From contig CACZHK010000001.1 of the NCBI GenBank assembly GCA_902780915.1, positions 1 to 64,000 on the forward strand: a stretch of DNA of 64,000 nucleotides, in the 5' to 3' direction. The DNA is from Pseudoselenomonas ruminantium (GTDB lineage Bacteria; Bacillota; Negativicutes; Selenomonadales; Selenomonadaceae). Below, one piece after another: positions 1 through 7,103 of the stretch. Positions within the stretch are counted from its first letter, which is position 1. Each line of letters starts with the position of its first letter. The translations under genes were made by a program, and so were the position numbers. The notes beneath the pieces are model-generated. The model did no database searches. It saw only the letters and a program-made list of their open reading frames with translations, and had not been told where the DNA came from.

Positions 1-121
1 TGATGGTCTTTTCTTTGAATTGCTCTATTGAAGCTAAATCAATATCCACACCATCTTTCAAGCACGCATACAGATAGGCGAGTATCTGATAGACAATCAA
101 ATGGTAATCATTGGCTGCCAT
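1..121 (-). CDS. YjcQ-like phage protein (partial, runs off left edge)
   Basis: The minus-strand frame opens with an ATG at 119-121 preceded by an AGGAGG ribosome site and reads MAANDYHLIVYQILAYLYAC before continuing off the window. The start resembles the YjcQ family, small proteins common in prophages of Firmicutes whose molecular role is unknown. It overlaps the end of the next upstream gene by 14 bases, so the two are translationally coupled. Only about 40 residues are visible, so the family call rests on the N-terminus alone. Confidence 0.55.
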   Translation of the reverse strand, partial: MAANDYHLIVYQILAYLYACLKDGVDIDLASIEQFKEKTI

Positions 122-395
122 CTTTAGCCTCCTGACTTTCCTTGATGAGTTTCATCACCAAATCATACATGACACTATCTGGATTAGGAACAAAATCATC
201 ACACTGGTATGCTTTCATATTCCATATATCCTCAGGGATTACTTCTTTAACCAAACATATCTGGAGCAACTTGCCGTCATCAGCGTCTTCCCATTTGTAC
301 TTCTTGCACGCTTTGCACATGGGGCATTTAGTCACTCTTGAAGCCCCCGGGCCATCGAAATAAAGGGATACACTGTATCTTTTATCTCGCTTCAT
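108..395 (-). CDS. Small cysteine-rich phage protein of unknown function
   Basis: A 95-residue protein with a CPMCKAC cluster near residue 24 and a further Cys at about 47, which could bind a metal. I do not recognise the family. It overlaps the 3' end of the minor head gene by 14 bases and the start of the YjcQ-like gene by 14 bases, so it belongs to the same late-phage transcription unit. The coupling and the low-complexity-free sequence make it a credible gene. Function is unknown. Confidence 0.6.
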   Translation of the reverse strand: MKRDKRYSVSLYFDGPGASRVTKCPMCKACKKYKWEDADDGKLLQICLVKEVIPEDIWNMKAYQCDDFVPNPDSVMYDLVMKLIKESQEAKDGSQ

Positions 396-1680
396 CTGGC
401 AACACCTTCCCAGTTACATAGAATAGGCCATTGGCTTCTTCCACGCTTTCAATTTGGTATTTCATCCCCCGCCGAAATAGTATCTCGTCTTGGAATTTAT
501 ACTTCTTTGCTAACGTAGCTATGTAAGCCGCGCCACGATACCCTTTAGGTACTTTCAGCTTCATTATAACATTTCTGCCTGGGTAATCAAAGGAATTTAA
601 CGTCGTAGAAGTAAATCCTGCACGTGTTAGCTCTCCACCGACAAGAGTTTTTAACTCTTTCAAACCCGATATTTTTGTAAGCCAAGGAGCCAAATATTGC
701 AGAATAGTTTTCCTCTGCACGGTTATGTCTTCGGGGATAACACATTTCTCAAGGGCGGCATCCATAATATCAATATCCTTCTGAATAGCCTTTGTAACCT
801 TCCCTTGATATATTGCATTGTTTATCCGCTGTGCGCTAAAGCCAGTGTAGCGATACAACTTTTCCTTCTCAACAGCCGTAAGCGAATTAACCTGCATCGC
901 CATCTGTTCACGAATACTGCCATCCTCGTCCTGTGCCTTTGCCATATTTACATATTTCTTCTCCCATTCGGGATAAGTCATATCCGCTGGCACCATGACA
1001 CGCTTCCCTGTATCCGGGTCACGCGCTGCACGCTTGCCGCTTATCCCTTCATCGTCCCCAAAGTAAGGCACGATGCAGGAACGGCACCAGCAGTGCATGG
1101 GCGGGGCATTGGTTCCGGGCTTATAGTCCTTCACCTTGTACACCTTGCCATCATGTGCACGGCAGGTTTCCGAGGTCTTGCGGTCAAGGGTGGCCACAAA
1201 CTCGTATTCCTCAACATCAAGGTCAGCAAAACAATCGCGCTGGGCTTTTCCGCTGATGAAAGCGCTTTCCGTCATCACCAGACGAGCAACTGAGGACTTG
1301 GCAGCATTCATCCTCCTGGCGATGTTCTTGACCGCCGTATCGAGCTTATCGCCACGGGCAACGGCATGCTGCATCTCCTGCTGAAGCGTGCTTACCAGTT
1401 TGTCCTTGTCCCTCCATAGTCTGTCAGAGAAATTCTTGTTATCAGCGGCCCAGGGATTCTTGACGATAGTATCAATGCGCCAAGGATCTGTGGCAGCCAG
1501 ATTGTAATCGACCAGCCCCACGCCCCCCATACTTCCCCGGCAGCAGAGCCGCAGAAAGAGGACGCAGGCGGCACCATCCCCATGCGCAATCGAGAAATGC
1601 TGGCCACCCCCCCCCTCCGCCCTCTCCCCCAAGGAAGAACGAGACATAGAGAGCGACCTGGAAGACATGATGAACTCCAT
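382..1680 (-). CDS. Phage minor head protein fused to ADP-ribosyltransferase domain, N-terminus lost
   Basis: Residues about 55-250 match SPP1 gp7/Mu F-type minor head proteins: the segment around FSDRLWRDKDKL, the TESAFI helix and the zinc-like C-x-n-HCWCRSC near residues 170-205. Residues about 265-432 look like an ADP-ribosyltransferase exoenzyme domain with an Arg (QRKTIL), an STS-type strand (GFTSTTL) and a catalytic turn FQDEILF. In many phages this domain rides on the minor head protein and is injected to modify host proteins. The first 50 or so residues are Gly-rich, frame-inconsistent with the family and lie at a deletion junction, so the real N-terminal half of the head domain is missing. 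The protein is probably not functional in head assembly. Confidence 0.7.
   Translation of the reverse strand: MEFIMSSRSLSMSRSSLGERAEGGGGQHFSIAHGDGAACVLFLRLCCRGSMGGVGLVDYNLAATDPWRIDTIVKNPWAADNKNFSDRLWRDKDKLVSTLQQEMQHAVARGDKLDTAVKNIARRMNAAKSSVARLVMTESAFISGKAQRDCFADLDVEEYEFVATLDRKTSETCRAHDGKVYKVKDYKPGTNAPPMHCWCRSCIVPYFGDDEGISGKRAARDPDTGKRVMVPADMTYPEWEKKYVNMAKAQDEDGSIREQMAMQVNSLTAVEKEKLYRYTGFSAQRINNAIYQGKVTKAIQKDIDIMDAALEKCVIPEDITVQRKTILQYLAPWLTKISGLKELKTLVGGELTRAGFTSTTLNSFDYPGRNVIMKLKVPKGYRGAAYIATLAKKYKFQDEILFRRGMKYQIESVEEANGLFYVTGKVLPDEAR
1607..1615. repeat. Run of nine C at the prophage junction
   Basis: Nine consecutive C on the plus strand lie exactly where the truncated minor head gene (minus) and truncated repressor gene (plus) meet. 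Such a tract could have formed at, or promoted, the deletion. It lies outside any intact gene, so no phase-variation role is claimed here. Confidence 0.8.
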
Positions 1681-1819
1681 GGCCTCTGCCGCCTACGAAG
1701 GGGACAGCGACGCAGAAGAAGATGTGGAGGCACTAAGGGCCACCCTCAGGGCCGCTATGATACAGGCCAAGAAAATAGCCAAGAAGAAATACACACCAAA
1801 AAAATATCGAAGGGATTGA
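1619..1819 (+). pseudogene. C-terminal fragment of an XRE-type phage repressor
   Basis: A plus-strand frame reads ALSPKEERDIESDLEDMMNS, continues through an acidic linker, and ends KKKYTPKKYRRD-stop at 1817-1819. Acidic linkers ending in KKYTPKKYR-type tails are familiar from the C-termini of XRE repressors that sit directly upstream of ImmA/IrrE peptidases in Negativicute prophages. No helix-turn-helix or start codon is present upstream; the frame runs into the nine-C junction with phage head DNA. The remaining 60-odd residues therefore look like the tail of a deleted repressor gene. Confidence 0.65.
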
Positions 1820-1824
1820 ACTGC

Positions 1825-2283
1825 GTGGACATATCTGCCATGGTAAACCGCTTAATCAGGCAATGTGGTACAGATAACCCCGTCAGAATAGCGAAAGAAC
1901 TTGGGATAAATGTAATGTACACTCCATTGGGCGGTAAGAAATATGGGAACTACATAAAATACAAGAGGGTAAAGACCATCATCATCGACAAGGAAGTGAT
2001 ACCGCCAGAGCTGTTCGAGTTTGCGCTTGCCCATGAGCTGGGTCACGCCGTCTGCACGCCTGACGAGAATACCCGGTGGCTGGACCAGTACACCCTGGGA
2101 ATCAACAGCAGCATCGTGGAGAGCAAGGCAAACGAATTCGCCGTGAAGCTGCTGCTGAATGATGGATACCTGAAGGAATATCTTGACATAAGCGCATACA
2201 CTCTAGCGAAGAGCAGGGGCATACCTAAGAATTTGGTGTATCTGAAAGCATGGGAAATCCGAGGAAGCGCGGAGGCTGGATAA
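1825..2283 (+). CDS. ImmA/IrrE-family metallopeptidase
   Basis: About 152 residues with the zinc-peptidase signature HELGH (residue about 72) and a downstream ESKANEFA helix supplying the third ligand. In ICEBs1 and related elements ImmA cleaves the cognate XRE repressor and so triggers induction. Its partner here is the truncated repressor immediately upstream, whose stop codon lies six bases before the proposed GTG start at 1825. ATG 1840 (MVNRLIRQ) is the main alternative and TTG 1816 a lesser one. The upstream AAGGG at 1810-1814 fits the GTG start. With the repressor head missing, the switch is probably inactive. Confidence 0.8.
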   Translation: MDISAMVNRLIRQCGTDNPVRIAKELGINVMYTPLGGKKYGNYIKYKRVKTIIIDKEVIPPELFEFALAHELGHAVCTPDENTRWLDQYTLGINSSIVESKANEFAVKLLLNDGYLKEYLDISAYTLAKSRGIPKNLVYLKAWEIRGSAEAG

Positions 2284-2311
2284 TGGGGTTGATAGACTGC
2301 CCAGAACCCCA

Positions 2312-2341
2312 ATAAAAAAGCCGCCCCCGGAGGGACGGCTT
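2312..2341. terminator. Bidirectional terminator between immA-like and hicB
   Basis: A plus-strand A-run is followed by GCCG, a C-rich/G-rich arm and CGGCTT, forming a GC-rich hairpin between the converging immA-like (plus) and hicB (minus) genes. The A-run supplies a U-tract for minus-strand transcripts. Confidence 0.5.
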
Positions 2342-2345
2342 GATA

Positions 2346-2789
2346 TCAGTACACAGATTCTATTTTCTCCACTACCAGCTTTTCCACCCACTTGGGCGGC
2401 ATCCTGCGGCCCGCATTCCATTCCTGGACAGTCCTGTAGGGAGCACCAAGGAGATCTGCCAGTTGCTTGATATTCAGCTTCGCTTTTTTTCGCGCATATC
2501 TGATAGGGTTATTCTCACGGTCATAGACCTCCTGATATGCCACAGTATCCGCAAGGATAAGGCTGACAAAACCGCCCTCTGGTGCCTTGACCTTTTCAAT
2601 AGGCGTAGGCGCAGGGATTTTCGCAGGATCTTCGTCAAAAAGCATGAGGTTCAACGCATCAGCTGCGTTTTCTACGGCTTCCTCCATACTATCTCCATCC
2701 GTGAAGACATTTGACAAGTCCGGGAAGTTAACAAGATAGCCCCCCTCTTCTGCTGGAGTAAATACAGCCGGGAAAAGATACTTAGCCAT
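2346..2789 (-). CDS. hicB: HicB antitoxin with C-terminal helix-turn-helix
   Basis: 147 residues. The N-terminal half is the HicB partial RNase-H fold (FPAVF, GGYLVNFPDL, the DG-SMEEAVENA helix), which normally caps the HicA toxin. Residues about 95-147 form an XRE-like DNA-binding domain (LNIKQLADLLG, YRTVQEWNAGRR). It neutralises HicA and probably represses the shared promoter at 3049-3077, where an imperfect palindrome built on TTGCG..TATTT covers the -35 box. It lies 57 bases downstream of hicA in the same operon. The order toxin then antitoxin is the usual one. Confidence 0.9.
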   Translation of the reverse strand: MAKYLFPAVFTPAEEGGYLVNFPDLSNVFTDGDSMEEAVENAADALNLMLFDEDPAKIPAPTPIEKVKAPEGGFVSLILADTVAYQEVYDRENNPIRYARKKAKLNIKQLADLLGAPYRTVQEWNAGRRMPPKWVEKLVVEKIESVY

Positions 2790-2846
2790 TCAATCTTCCT
2801 CCAATCAATCTATAAGTTGTGCATCAAGGGGCTTTCTCCCCTCGCT

Positions 2847-3029
2847 TCACTTGATTCCTGCCTGTTTGAGAATTGCTTCTACCGTTCCCTTTTTCATATC
2901 TTTGGAGTGTCTCCACAATGGAAAGGTTTCGCCGTTTATGGGACTGTACACTCTATCATGATTTGAACCATGCCCCACTATTTTGCAACCATGCTCTTTC
3001 AGTAGCTTCAGCAATTCAGACCTCTTCAT
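2847..3029 (-). CDS. hicA: HicA mRNA interferase toxin
   Basis: 60 residues with the HicA double-stranded-RNA-binding fold. An N-terminal SELLKLLKEHG helix is followed by the catalytic His in GHGSNHD, a LWRHSKD strand and the terminal EAILKQAGIK helix. HicA cleaves mRNA and is inhibited by the HicB encoded just downstream. The start at 3029 has a strong AGGAGGTGAGG site. A near-identical C-terminal tail (ILKQAGLK) survives as a fragment at 22.6 kb, next to a second, orphan HicB. Confidence 0.92.
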   Translation of the reverse strand: MKRSELLKLLKEHGCKIVGHGSNHDRVYSPINGETFPLWRHSKDMKKGTVEAILKQAGIK

Positions 3030-3048
3030 TTCCTCACCTCCTAGTTAT

Positions 3049-3077
3049 ATCATAGACCTTTTGCGTGTATTTGTCAA
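3049..3077 (-). promoter_or_regulatory. hicAB promoter
   Basis: On the minus strand a perfect -35 TTGACA (3072-3077) is separated by 17 bases from a -10 TATGAT (3049-3054), with AGGAGGTGAGG and the hicA ATG just downstream. An imperfect inverted repeat (TTGCG-TG-TATTT against AAATACGCAA, 3061-3091) overlaps the -35 region and is a plausible HicB operator. Confidence 0.8.
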
Positions 3078-3149
3078 TATTAAATACGCAATGAGTGTAT
3101 ATTTACTCAAATAAATAAGCCGCCCCCGAGAGGACGGCATATACTTTAT

Positions 3150-3278
3150 AAAAATTGGCAGGATTGGTTCCTGCCATACCCCTGCTCAAAGTTTTTCCCT
3201 ACATGAGAACGACAGAGCAGGTAGCCGCCAGCCGCCTGGGCTGAATATATCTGAGTACGGTCTACTCATTAGCTATAT
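3150..3278 (-). ncRNA. Candidate small RNA from the prophage
   Basis: The minus strand has an extended -10 (TGGTATAAT, about 3282-3290) followed by roughly 125 bases without a convincing reading frame. They contain hairpins GAGTA/TACTC and CCTGCTC/GAGCAGG and end in a terminator-like hairpin GGCAGGA/TCCTGCC followed by AATTTTT (about 3153-3176). This layout fits a short untranslated RNA read away from the integrase. I see no good -35 and recognise no RNA family. Confidence 0.3.
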
Positions 3279-3369
3279 TATACCACATATCCCCATCAAA
3301 ATACGAACGCTCCGTTCGTTGTCCACCTCCCTTCCCTGCTGTAACATAAAGGCTAGGGAGGTGTTTTTT

Positions 3370-4566
3370 ATGGCAAGAATACGCACACGCAAGAGAGGGA
3401 AAACCTACAGCTATATCTTTGAAGCCGGGCAGGTGAACGGAAAGCGGAAGGTTATCGAGAAAGGCGGCTTTTCCTCTGAAGATGAGGCCTTTGATGCAGG
3501 GGTGGCTGCATATAGTGACTGGAAGCATGGCAATATTGGTATCACAAGCGAGAGAATGAAGATTTCGGACTATTTGGCGGTGTGGCTGGAGAATATGAAG
3601 AGCAATGTTACCCCTGCCACGATCCAAAGCTATGGCGAGCGCATAAGGGTAATAAACAGCTACCTGGGGGATATTGTCTTGCAGGAGCTCCGCCCCCGTG
3701 CTGTCAATTACATGATGCAGTCCCTCTACAAGCTGGGTAAGTCCTACAACACCATAGCGCGCACCAAGGCAGTCCTTGGCAATGCCCTGCAATATGTGCA
3801 GTATATATACCCTGCCGAGCTGATAGCATCTAACCCCGCCAGTGCCGTCAAGATGCCCGTCAAAGCTCCACGGAACCTGGTCAAAAGGGAAGTCATCTCT
3901 CTGGAGCGTTTCAAGGGTATAATGCAGGAATTTCCCTTTGGGCATGTCATTCATATCCCCCTCTTCATAGCCTACCATACAGGCATGAGGATAGGCGAGA
4001 TACTAGGACTGACATGGGATAATATAGACTTTGCCGAAGGGACTATCAACATCACCCAGCAAATGCGCTACATCCCCCAGCAGGGCAACTTCATGACACC
4101 GCCCAAGCCCCCCGCCAGCCGCAGGATAATCATGATGGACAGCGTCCTCATAAACGAACTGAAGCGGTGGAGGAAGCAACAGGTGGAAAATGAGCTCCGC
4201 TATGGGATGAGTTATGCCTACGCCTATGTTGACGACAAAAGCCTCGTGACAGTCATGTCAAAAGGCCTGGAAGGCTCTTCCAATATAACGAGGCTGGATT
4301 TGGTATGCACTCACAAGGTAGGCAAATTCGTGAGCCGTGGCTGCGTCCTCCACCAGATGCGCAAGATTGGACTGAATGCCCATTCTTTCCGTCATACCCA
4401 CGCCACCACACTGGTGGAGAATCACGCCCTGCCAAAAGATGTTGCAGCTCGCCTGGGCCACGCAGATGTAAGTATCACCCAAAACCTCTACACCCATGTG
4501 ACGAACCAGATGCGCCAGAACACCGTAGACATCCTCGAAAAGGCACTGAATTATGCAGACAAGTGA
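3370..4566 (+). CDS. int: Tyrosine recombinase / phage integrase
   Basis: 398 residues from an ATG with AGGGAGG upstream. The N-terminus (residues 1-60, RIRTRKRGKTYSY) is the arm-binding Arm-DNA-bind type, residues about 65-165 the SAM-like core-binding domain, and the rest the catalytic domain with Arg in TGMRIGEILGL, the HSFRHTHAT box, the LGH and the nucleophile Tyr in LYTHV. It integrates and excises the element by site-specific recombination. It lies at the host-side edge of the prophage, next to glnA. Three copies of ATGCAGACAA overlap its 3' end (4553-4591) and could be arm sites. The catalytic set looks complete. Confidence 0.92.
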   Translation: MARIRTRKRGKTYSYIFEAGQVNGKRKVIEKGGFSSEDEAFDAGVAAYSDWKHGNIGITSERMKISDYLAVWLENMKSNVTPATIQSYGERIRVINSYLGDIVLQELRPRAVNYMMQSLYKLGKSYNTIARTKAVLGNALQYVQYIYPAELIASNPASAVKMPVKAPRNLVKREVISLERFKGIMQEFPFGHVIHIPLFIAYHTGMRIGEILGLTWDNIDFAEGTINITQQMRYIPQQGNFMTPPKPPASRRIIMMDSVLINELKRWRKQQVENELRYGMSYAYAYVDDKSLVTVMSKGLEGSSNITRLDLVCTHKVGKFVSRGCVLHQMRKIGLNAHSFRHTHATTLVENHALPKDVAARLGHADVSITQNLYTHVTNQMRQNTVDILEKALNYADK

Positions 4567-4591
4567 CCCCATGCAGACAAAATGCAGACAA
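4553..4591 (+). repeat. Three direct repeats ATGCAGACAA
   Basis: Identical 10-mers start at 4553, 4571 and 4582, covering the end of the integrase gene and the space after it. Short direct repeats beside a tyrosine integrase gene often serve as arm-type integrase sites at the attachment region. The other prophage end lies outside the window, so no att core can be defined. Confidence 0.5.
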
Positions 4592-4607
4592 TCAAGCAAA
4601 TGAAAAC

Positions 4608-4645
4608 GGCACTACCCCTTGAAAATAAAGGGTAGTGCCTTTGTT
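4608..4645. terminator. Terminator between int and glnA
   Basis: A 10-bp stem GGCACTACCC/GGGTAGTGCC with an A/T-rich loop is followed by TTTGTTT on the plus strand and preceded by A-rich sequence, separating the convergent int and glnA genes. Confidence 0.8.
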
Positions 4646-6531
4646 TAAATCATGTTCTTGCTATAGCTGTCATAGAGGGCCTTCAGCTCCTCCATCTTGT
4701 CGTACATCTCCACCTGCAGGCCGGAAGCAGCGGCGTAATCCCCTTCATTCAGGGCATTGATCAGCAGGGTGAAGAGAGACTTCTCGTCGATGCTGTCCTT
4801 GGCAAGGTAGTTGCGCAGGATGGCAATCTTGTTCCAGTTGTAAGCATCCTGGTCAGTGACCCAGTCGGACTCAATCTCCCGGGCCTTGCGTACGATATCG
4901 CGGTTCTCCGGAATGATGCGGGCCACCAGCTCGGTCTTCCAGCGCAGCAGGGCACCGGCGCGGAAGGCATTGATAATCTGGTCGCGCAAGGCACCGCCAG
5001 CGGTGATGACAGCCTTCTTCTCAGGATAAGCCTCGAAATTCTGCATATTCTCCCATACAGTGGCCGGCGGTGCACCGAAGAGACGGTCACGCTCCTCATC
5101 CGTGTAATCCTCGAACACATCCTCCTCACTGCGATAAGCGCGGTCTTTCTCCAGATAGAAGCCCTCCTCACCAGCATTCTTGGAGAGCTCCTTCAGGAGT
5201 TCCTCGGTAGTGTGCTTCACTGCCATCTGAATGCCGTCCAGGCAAGCGGAGTAGATGGCTGCCAGGACCAAATAGGTATTGGTGTAGGGGTTGCAGGCAC
5301 GGAGCTCGAAGCGGGTGGCCATGGGGTTCTCCAGGTCACGGATCAAGCCAGCCAGGATTGTACGGTTGCGGGAAGGAACCTCCGGGCTGTGGCCCAGGGA
5401 GGTGACGATGCAGACCGGAGCCTCGAAGCCGGGCTTCAAACGGTTCAGGGAGTCATTAGTAGCGGAAACGAAGGGATTGATAACCTCGTAGTTCTTCAGC
5501 ATACCCATTATGGCGCCATAGCCTACAGCGCTCATAAAGTCCTTCTTGGCCTCTGCAGGAGCAAAAAGGTTATGGAACTTGCCGTCCTTGGTGACAGCAG
5601 CCATGCCGATATGGGTGTGCTCGCCGTTGCCAGCCAGACCGATCATGGGCTTGGCCTTGAAACTCACTTCCAGGCCGTTGGCACGGAAGATTTCCTTGAC
5701 CACGGTGCGCACCAGAATCTCGTTATCTGCAGCCTGCAGGGCATTATCGAAGCGCCAGTCAATCTCAATCTGCTCGCAGACATGGGCAATCTTGCCGCTC
5801 TCGTCGATCTGAGCCTTGAGACCGCCCACTTCCTTATGGCCCATCTCCACATTCAGGCCGTAGCGGTCCAGCTCCAGCACGCAGCCTTCAAGGGCTGTGC
5901 GCACAGCGCCGTGGGTACGCTCCCAGTACTGCTCCTGCATGACCTGGGAAGCTTCCATTTCCTCAATGGAAGCCTCATCCAGCGGAGTCTTCACCCAGAA
6001 TTCCAGCTCTGTAGCAGAGGTGAAAGAGATATCCTCCACCTGGCTGCCATCCAGATCCAAACCTGAAACCTTGGGATTGGCATGGAGGAGTTCCAGCATG
6101 TTCTTCTTCACGAATTCCAGCGTATCTGCCAGCACAGCGCGGGAGTCAACACGCTTGCCCTCATGCACCAGGAAGGCAGGGATGCGCAGGGTGCCTACAG
6201 GCTTGCCCAGAGTCTCATCATAATGCTCATAGTTGTAATCCACGAACCAGTTCACCGTGGGGTCAATGGGCATATCTACCTTGGCGTTGTTCAGGGTGGC
6301 GATGCCGGTGAGCACCACGGAAGAACCATCAGTCTGCACGGCAGAACCGGCATAGAAATCATCTATGTCCTTCACGAAGATGTGCATGGGAATCTTTTCA
6401 TCGGTATCGTTGCCGGCCATGTCAATGCCCACCAGGGAAACGAACTTGATTTCCGGATGCTCGCTTACATACTTGAGCACTTCTTCCTTGCTGGAATTCG
6501 CGGGAATTACATACAGAAGTTCATCCATCAT
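4645..6531 (-). CDS. glnA: Glutamine synthetase, long form with C-terminal extension
   Basis: 628 residues. The catalytic barrel carries SATELEFW and ELDRYGLNVEMGHKEVGG (metal and glutamate ligands), NGEHTHIGM (ammonia/ATP loop), LNRLKPGFEAP and the FELRACNPYTNTYLV strand. It makes glutamine from glutamate, ammonia and ATP in the cytoplasm. The protein is about 180 residues longer than ordinary GSI. The extra part (about 480-628) is a charged, mostly helical tail, a form I associate with Negativicutes and some Clostridia. No adenylylation loop is evident. Expression is probably controlled through the leader at 6592-6667. Confidence 0.9.
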   Translation of the reverse strand: MMDELLYVIPANSSKEEVLKYVSEHPEIKFVSLVGIDMAGNDTDEKIPMHIFVKDIDDFYAGSAVQTDGSSVVLTGIATLNNAKVDMPIDPTVNWFVDYNYEHYDETLGKPVGTLRIPAFLVHEGKRVDSRAVLADTLEFVKKNMLELLHANPKVSGLDLDGSQVEDISFTSATELEFWVKTPLDEASIEEMEASQVMQEQYWERTHGAVRTALEGCVLELDRYGLNVEMGHKEVGGLKAQIDESGKIAHVCEQIEIDWRFDNALQAADNEILVRTVVKEIFRANGLEVSFKAKPMIGLAGNGEHTHIGMAAVTKDGKFHNLFAPAEAKKDFMSAVGYGAIMGMLKNYEVINPFVSATNDSLNRLKPGFEAPVCIVTSLGHSPEVPSRNRTILAGLIRDLENPMATRFELRACNPYTNTYLVLAAIYSACLDGIQMAVKHTTEELLKELSKNAGEEGFYLEKDRAYRSEEDVFEDYTDEERDRLFGAPPATVWENMQNFEAYPEKKAVITAGGALRDQIINAFRAGALLRWKTELVARIIPENRDIVRKAREIESDWVTDQDAYNWNKIAILRNYLAKDSIDEKSLFTLLINALNEGDYAAASGLQVEMYDKMEELKALYDSYSKNMI

Positions 6532-6591
6532 TTACCACCCTTTTTGAAATAAATAGCAACCTCATGATACAAGCATACAGGCACAGAAAAA

Positions 6592-6652
6592 GCCATGCCA
6601 GAAGAAACTGCCCCTACGGGCAGGAATCCCTCTTGCATGGCGCCTTTGCCAT
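6592..6652 (-). promoter_or_regulatory. glnA leader: terminator overlapping an ANTAR-type hairpin
   Basis: On the minus strand the leader contains a 5-bp hairpin ATGGC[AAAGGC]GCCAT (6637-6652) whose six-base loop has A at position 1 and G at position 4, the signature of ANTAR-protein target hairpins. Its 3' arm is also the 5' arm of a longer stem GCCATGC/GCATGGC (6635-6641 with 6592-6598) followed directly by TTTTTCTG, an intrinsic terminator. The two folds exclude each other, as in antitermination. The usual second ANTAR hairpin is not clear. No ANTAR protein is encoded here. Confidence 0.5.
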
Positions 6653-6673
6653 CTATGACTTTCTACGGGACTT

Positions 6674-6702
6674 ATAGTAACATAGTTACAATGCTTTGTA
6701 AA
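6674..6702 (-). promoter_or_regulatory. glnA promoter
   Basis: Minus-strand TTTACA (6697-6702), 17-base spacer, TACTAT (6674-6679). A palindrome GTAAC-TAT-GTTAC (6677-6689) overlaps the -10 and could be an operator. It does not fit the TGTnAn7TnACA GlnR box. Confidence 0.65.
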
Positions 6703-6739
6703 GACATTCCTCCATGTATACAAAAATAGACACAACCAC

Positions 6740-6988
6740 GACACAGAAACCTCAAGTATGGCCTCAGTGGCTCCTCCTTCAGTACCAGGAGCGTCGTCTG
6801 AAATCGTGATGGACACCGTGCCGCCTGAACCAGCAGGCCGCAGTCGCCTATGAACCGTCCGGCATAAGTCCACCATGACCTCAGCGCGTGGCGCTCAATG
6901 AATCCACTCATCGTCCCTTAGGAGGAGACGCTTACAGCTCATACCCACAGGGTGCGTTCCCTGCTACGGATCCGCTTCTGTTTTCTAT
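6740..6988 (-). ncRNA. Candidate structured RNA, long rod, possibly 6S-like
   Basis: Transcription from the strong promoter at 6995-7023 would give an RNA of about 250 bases with no convincing reading frame. Its ends pair (ACAGAA with TTCTGT), and successive arms pair inward along a rod: GGTATG/CATACT, AGTGG/CCACT, GAGCG/CGCTC, TGAGGTC/GATTTCA and GTGGAC/GTCCAT, with hairpins such as GCCTG/CAGGC near the tip. An 8-base segment CTCCTCCT is perfectly complementary to AGGAGGAG in the opposite strand of the rod, a possible pseudoknot. Size and shape resemble 6S RNA, but I cannot match family-specific bases. Confidence 0.45.
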
Positions 6989-6994
6989 AGGACT

Positions 6995-7023
6995 ATTGTA
7001 CTATAATACAAACCGAATGTCAA
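6995..7023 (-). promoter_or_regulatory. Promoter of the structured RNA
   Basis: Minus-strand consensus TTGACA (7018-7023), 17-base spacer, TACAAT (6995-7000). No ribosome site or good gene follows for over 450 bases. Confidence 0.8.
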
Positions 7024-7052
7024 TTATTTTCAGCAAATTTGCAATGTATACA

Positions 7053-7090
7053 CAAAAAGGACGTTGCAGCAAAAAATGCCGCAACGCCCC
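7053..7090 (-). terminator. folB terminator
   Basis: Downstream of folB on the minus strand GGGCGTTGCGGC pairs with GCTGCAACGTCC around an ATTTTTT loop and is followed by TTTTTG. Confidence 0.75.
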
Positions 7091-7103
7091 TCTATCCAAT
7101 GCC

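Noticed and set aside
3302..3318. Palindrome ACGAACG-CTC-CGTTCGT as a LexA (SOS) box
   Set aside because: The GAAC and GTTC half-sites are five bases apart, not the four of the Firmicute consensus, and no SOS gene is next to it. It could be an operator of another kind.
6677..6689. GTAAC-TAT-GTTAC at the glnA promoter as a GlnR/TnrA box
   Set aside because: It does not fit TGTnAn7TnACA. It was kept only as an unnamed possible operator.
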